From CAMDPA01 sp050186055 (GTDB lineage Bacteria > Pseudomonadota > Alphaproteobacteria > Rhizobiales > Hyphomicrobiaceae): 7,631 nucleotides of DNA. The notes under the pieces are model-generated. The model did not search any database. It was not told the origin of the DNA and saw nothing but the letters and a program-made list of their open reading frames with translations. Both the position numbers and the translations under genes were made by a program. The stretch spans positions 1 through 7,631 of the forward strand of contig JBFWYV010000249.1 of the NCBI GenBank assembly GCA_050186055.1. The letters are read 5' to 3'. This document shows positions 6,440 to 7,631 of this stretch, piece by piece; within the stretch, counting starts at the first letter, position 1, and each line of letters begins with the position of its first letter.

Positions 6440-7060
6440 CTATATCCGCGACGACAGCAGGCTTGCGCGGAACCGGGAGAATGCACGCGCGCGGTGAGAG
6501 ACAGCGTGCTTGGCGGCAGGTTCCATCTCGCCGAATGTCTGAGAACCTTCATCGGGGATGAACATCGGATCGTAGCCGAATCCGTTGCGGCCACGCGGCG
6601 GCCACACCAGGTGTCCGAACACCTTGCCTTCGAAGCTCTGTGTTTCTCGATCCGGCCATGCCAGGCACAGAACGCAGATGAAATCCGCGACGGGGCCATT
6701 GGCGGTCCATCCGTCCCGACGCTCGATTTCGTCATGAACCTTGCGCATGGCAAAATCGAAATCCCGGCTCTCGCCAGCCCAGCGGGCGGAGTGGACTCCC
6801 GGTGCTCCGTCGAGGGTCTCGACCTCGAGACCGCTGTCATCGGCGAGTGCCGGCAGGCCGGCCGCCGTTGCCGCTGCCAGGGCCTTGAGACGCGCGTTGC
6901 CGGCGAACGTCGTCTCGGTTTCCTCGGGCTCCGGGAGGCCGAGCTCGCCGGCTGACACCGCGGCCAGACCGAACGGCGCGACCAGGTCGGCGATTTCCCG
7001 AACCTTGCCGGCGTTGTGACTGGCCACCACGATACGGTCGCCTTTATTCAGTGTGCGCAT
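6440..7060 (-). CDS. rdgB: XTP/dITP pyrophosphatase RdgB (HAM1 family)
   Basis: This enzyme hydrolyses dITP, XTP and ITP to monophosphates and pyrophosphate, keeping deaminated purines out of DNA and RNA. The 206-residue protein (E. coli RdgB is 197) shows the family motifs in order: IVVASHNAGKVREI (Ser14, Asn16, Lys19), TTFAGNARLKA (51-60, Asn55), LADDSGLEV (Asp75 matches E. coli Asp69, the general base), GVHSARWAG, NGFGYDPMF (Asp164) and SHRARA (His189, Arg190). I chose the ATG at 7060: it gives the typical MRxL...VVASHN start, has GGGG at 7070-7073 about nine bases upstream, and lies two bases after the stop of the VOC gene. The frame stays open to 7396, but that is noncoding shadow of the VOC gene. 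rph lies upstream, the usual partner in alphaproteobacteria; the operon is interrupted by the VOC gene. Confidence 0.95.
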   Translation of the reverse strand: MRTLNKGDRIVVASHNAGKVREIADLVAPFGLAAVSAGELGLPEPEETETTFAGNARLKALAAATAAGLPALADDSGLEVETLDGAPGVHSARWAGESRDFDFAMRKVHDEIERRDGWTANGPVADFICVLCLAWPDRETQSFEGKVFGHLVWPPRGRNGFGYDPMFIPDEGSQTFGEMEPAAKHAVSHRARAFSRFRASLLSSRI

Positions 7061-7062
7061 CT

Positions 7063-7469
7063 TTACAATCCCCAGATCCGCGGCTCGGCGAACTCGATGC
7101 TGTTGCCGGCCGGGTCTCGAAAGTAGATGGACCTCCCGCCCTGGGGCCATTCGAAGTCGGCGTCGACGGCGATGCCCTTGTCCGCGAGGTGCTGCCTGAG
7201 GCGGTCGAGGTCGCCGGCGCAGGCCGAGAAGCAGACATGGCCCGGGCCATGCGACCCATGCGGCGGGACGGGCAGGGCGCCCGGCGCGGGAGGGACGGCC
7301 GTCGCCTGCGGATTGAAGATCAGAAGCATCTGGGCGTCCAGCTTGTAGAATACCTGCGGTCCGGCATGGCGGAGAACGGCTGCAGGCCCAGGACATCGGC
7401 GTAGAAATCCTTTATCGCGTCGAGGTCCTCGGCGTAGAGCACAGTTTCGAGAACGTGGGTCGGGCGCAT
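7063..7469 (-). pseudogene. VOC (glyoxalase/bleomycin resistance/dioxygenase) family gene with a one-base frameshift
   Basis: Two frames together encode one VOC-fold protein. From the ATG at 7469 the first 38 residues read MRPTHVLETVLYAEDL then IKDFYADVLGLQPFSAMPDR, the typical first strand and helix. That frame hits TGA at 7320-7322 after 49 residues. From base 7356 the next frame continues QVFYKLDAQMLLIFNPQAT, GPGHVCFSA, then GGRSIYFRDPAGNSIEFAEP and ends at 7063. Sharing one C at 7356 (CGC then CAG) shows that a single base is missing; adding it back gives about 135 residues, normal for the family. Candidate metal ligands are His5, the His of GHVCF and the Glu of SIEF (family comparison). 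Substrate unknown. The gene may be a fresh pseudogene or the deletion a sequencing error. Its stop is two bases before rdgB, so the two were probably translationally coupled. No strong ribosome site precedes the ATG. Confidence 0.85.
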
Positions 7470-7567
7470 CTGATCACGGTTGCGTTGACTATCCACAGAT
7501 CGACGCCGCCTCGTCCGAACTGAACAACAGCACGGGCGAACCTCGTCGGGCGAAGGGCGGATCCCGG

Positions 7568-7596
7568 GCGACGGTCAGCTCAGGCGACAGTCAGCT
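7568..7596. repeat. Short tandem duplication over the rph stop codon
   Basis: GCGACGGTCAGCT (7568-7580) and GCGACAGTCAGCT (7584-7596) are direct repeats, 12 of 13 identical, with a 16-base period. On the coding (minus) strand the first copy met encodes the last rph codons, and the second lies at and just after the stop. It looks like a small slippage duplication at the gene end. Confidence 0.5.
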
Positions 7597-7630
7597 TCTG
7601 CAGCGAGATCAACTCCTTGATGCCTTTGCG
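7580..7630 (-). CDS. rph: Ribonuclease PH, last 16 codons (5' partial)
   Basis: The minus-strand frame entering at the right edge encodes RKGIKELISLQKLTVA and a TGA stop. This fits the C-terminal helix of RNase PH (KGIxxLxxLQ), the phosphorolytic 3'-to-5' exoribonuclease that trims tRNA 3' ends. The evidence is short, but rph directly upstream of rdgB is the common alphaproteobacterial arrangement, which strengthens the call. The catalytic core lies outside the window. The VOC gene starts 110 bp downstream; that gap holds three direct copies of CGGGCGA (7533, 7547, 7565) and no obvious terminator. Confidence 0.72.
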   Translation of the reverse strand, partial: RKGIKELISLQKLTVA

Positions 7631-7631
7631 G

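Noticed and set aside
7350..7360. Programmed ribosomal frameshift in the VOC gene.
   Set aside because: No slippery heptamer or downstream structure is visible at the junction, and VOC proteins are not known for it; a deletion or read error is simpler.
6440..7396. A 318-residue open frame that would extend RdgB by 112 residues.
   Set aside because: The extension is Arg/Pro-rich shadow sequence over the VOC gene; the family N-terminus and a ribosome site are at 7060.
7489..7497. DnaA-box-like CTATCCACA upstream of the VOC gene.
   Set aside because: Single copy with one mismatch to TTATNCACA and no cluster or AT-rich stretch; expected by chance.

Overview
This GC-rich window carries ordinary chromosomal housekeeping genes. 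The closest fit is an aerobic alphaproteobacterium, probably of the Hyphomicrobiales (Rhizobiales) type. The reasons are the end of a DnaE2 error-prone polymerase, an aerobic thiO-thiS-thiG-thiE thiazole cluster in the order familiar from rhizobia, and rph upstream of rdgB. I see no transposase, integrase, CRISPR array, tRNA, rRNA or phage gene, and no new multi-gene system.

Layout, left to right. (1) Positions 2-448, plus strand: the last 148 residues of DnaE2, with its typical C-terminal IPKSRDFH. (2) Positions 519-2294, plus strand: a secreted gamma-glutamyltransferase with all main catalytic motifs. (3) Positions 2341-5184, plus strand: thiO, thiS, thiG and thiE. ThiO makes dehydroglycine from glycine, ThiS-COSH carries sulfur, ThiG joins these with deoxyxylulose phosphate into the thiazole, and ThiE couples thiazole to the pyrimidine to give thiamine phosphate. 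thiS/thiG overlap by 1 nt and thiG/thiE are 2 nt apart, so they are surely co-transcribed. thiO is separated from thiS by about 0.12-0.13 kb that can fold. The usual thiC at the head of this operon is absent, and I found no complete TPP riboswitch. (4) Positions 5346-6431, plus strand: a stand-alone CHAD-domain protein, probably polyphosphate-binding. (5) Positions 6440-7630, minus strand, converging on the CHAD gene with an 8-bp gap: the last codons of rph, a small VOC (glyoxalase/dioxygenase fold) gene broken by a one-base deletion, and rdgB, the house-cleaning XTP/dITP pyrophosphatase.

The most notable points are the single-base frameshift in the VOC gene (real or a sequence error), the thi cluster without thiC or riboswitch behind a ggt gene, the foldable thiO-thiS spacer, the lone CHAD protein with a long disordered tail, a hairpin before that gene, and a short tandem duplication over the rph stop codon. 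No gene-free stretch exceeds 300 bases; the longest, 5185-5345, holds only the hairpin noted below.
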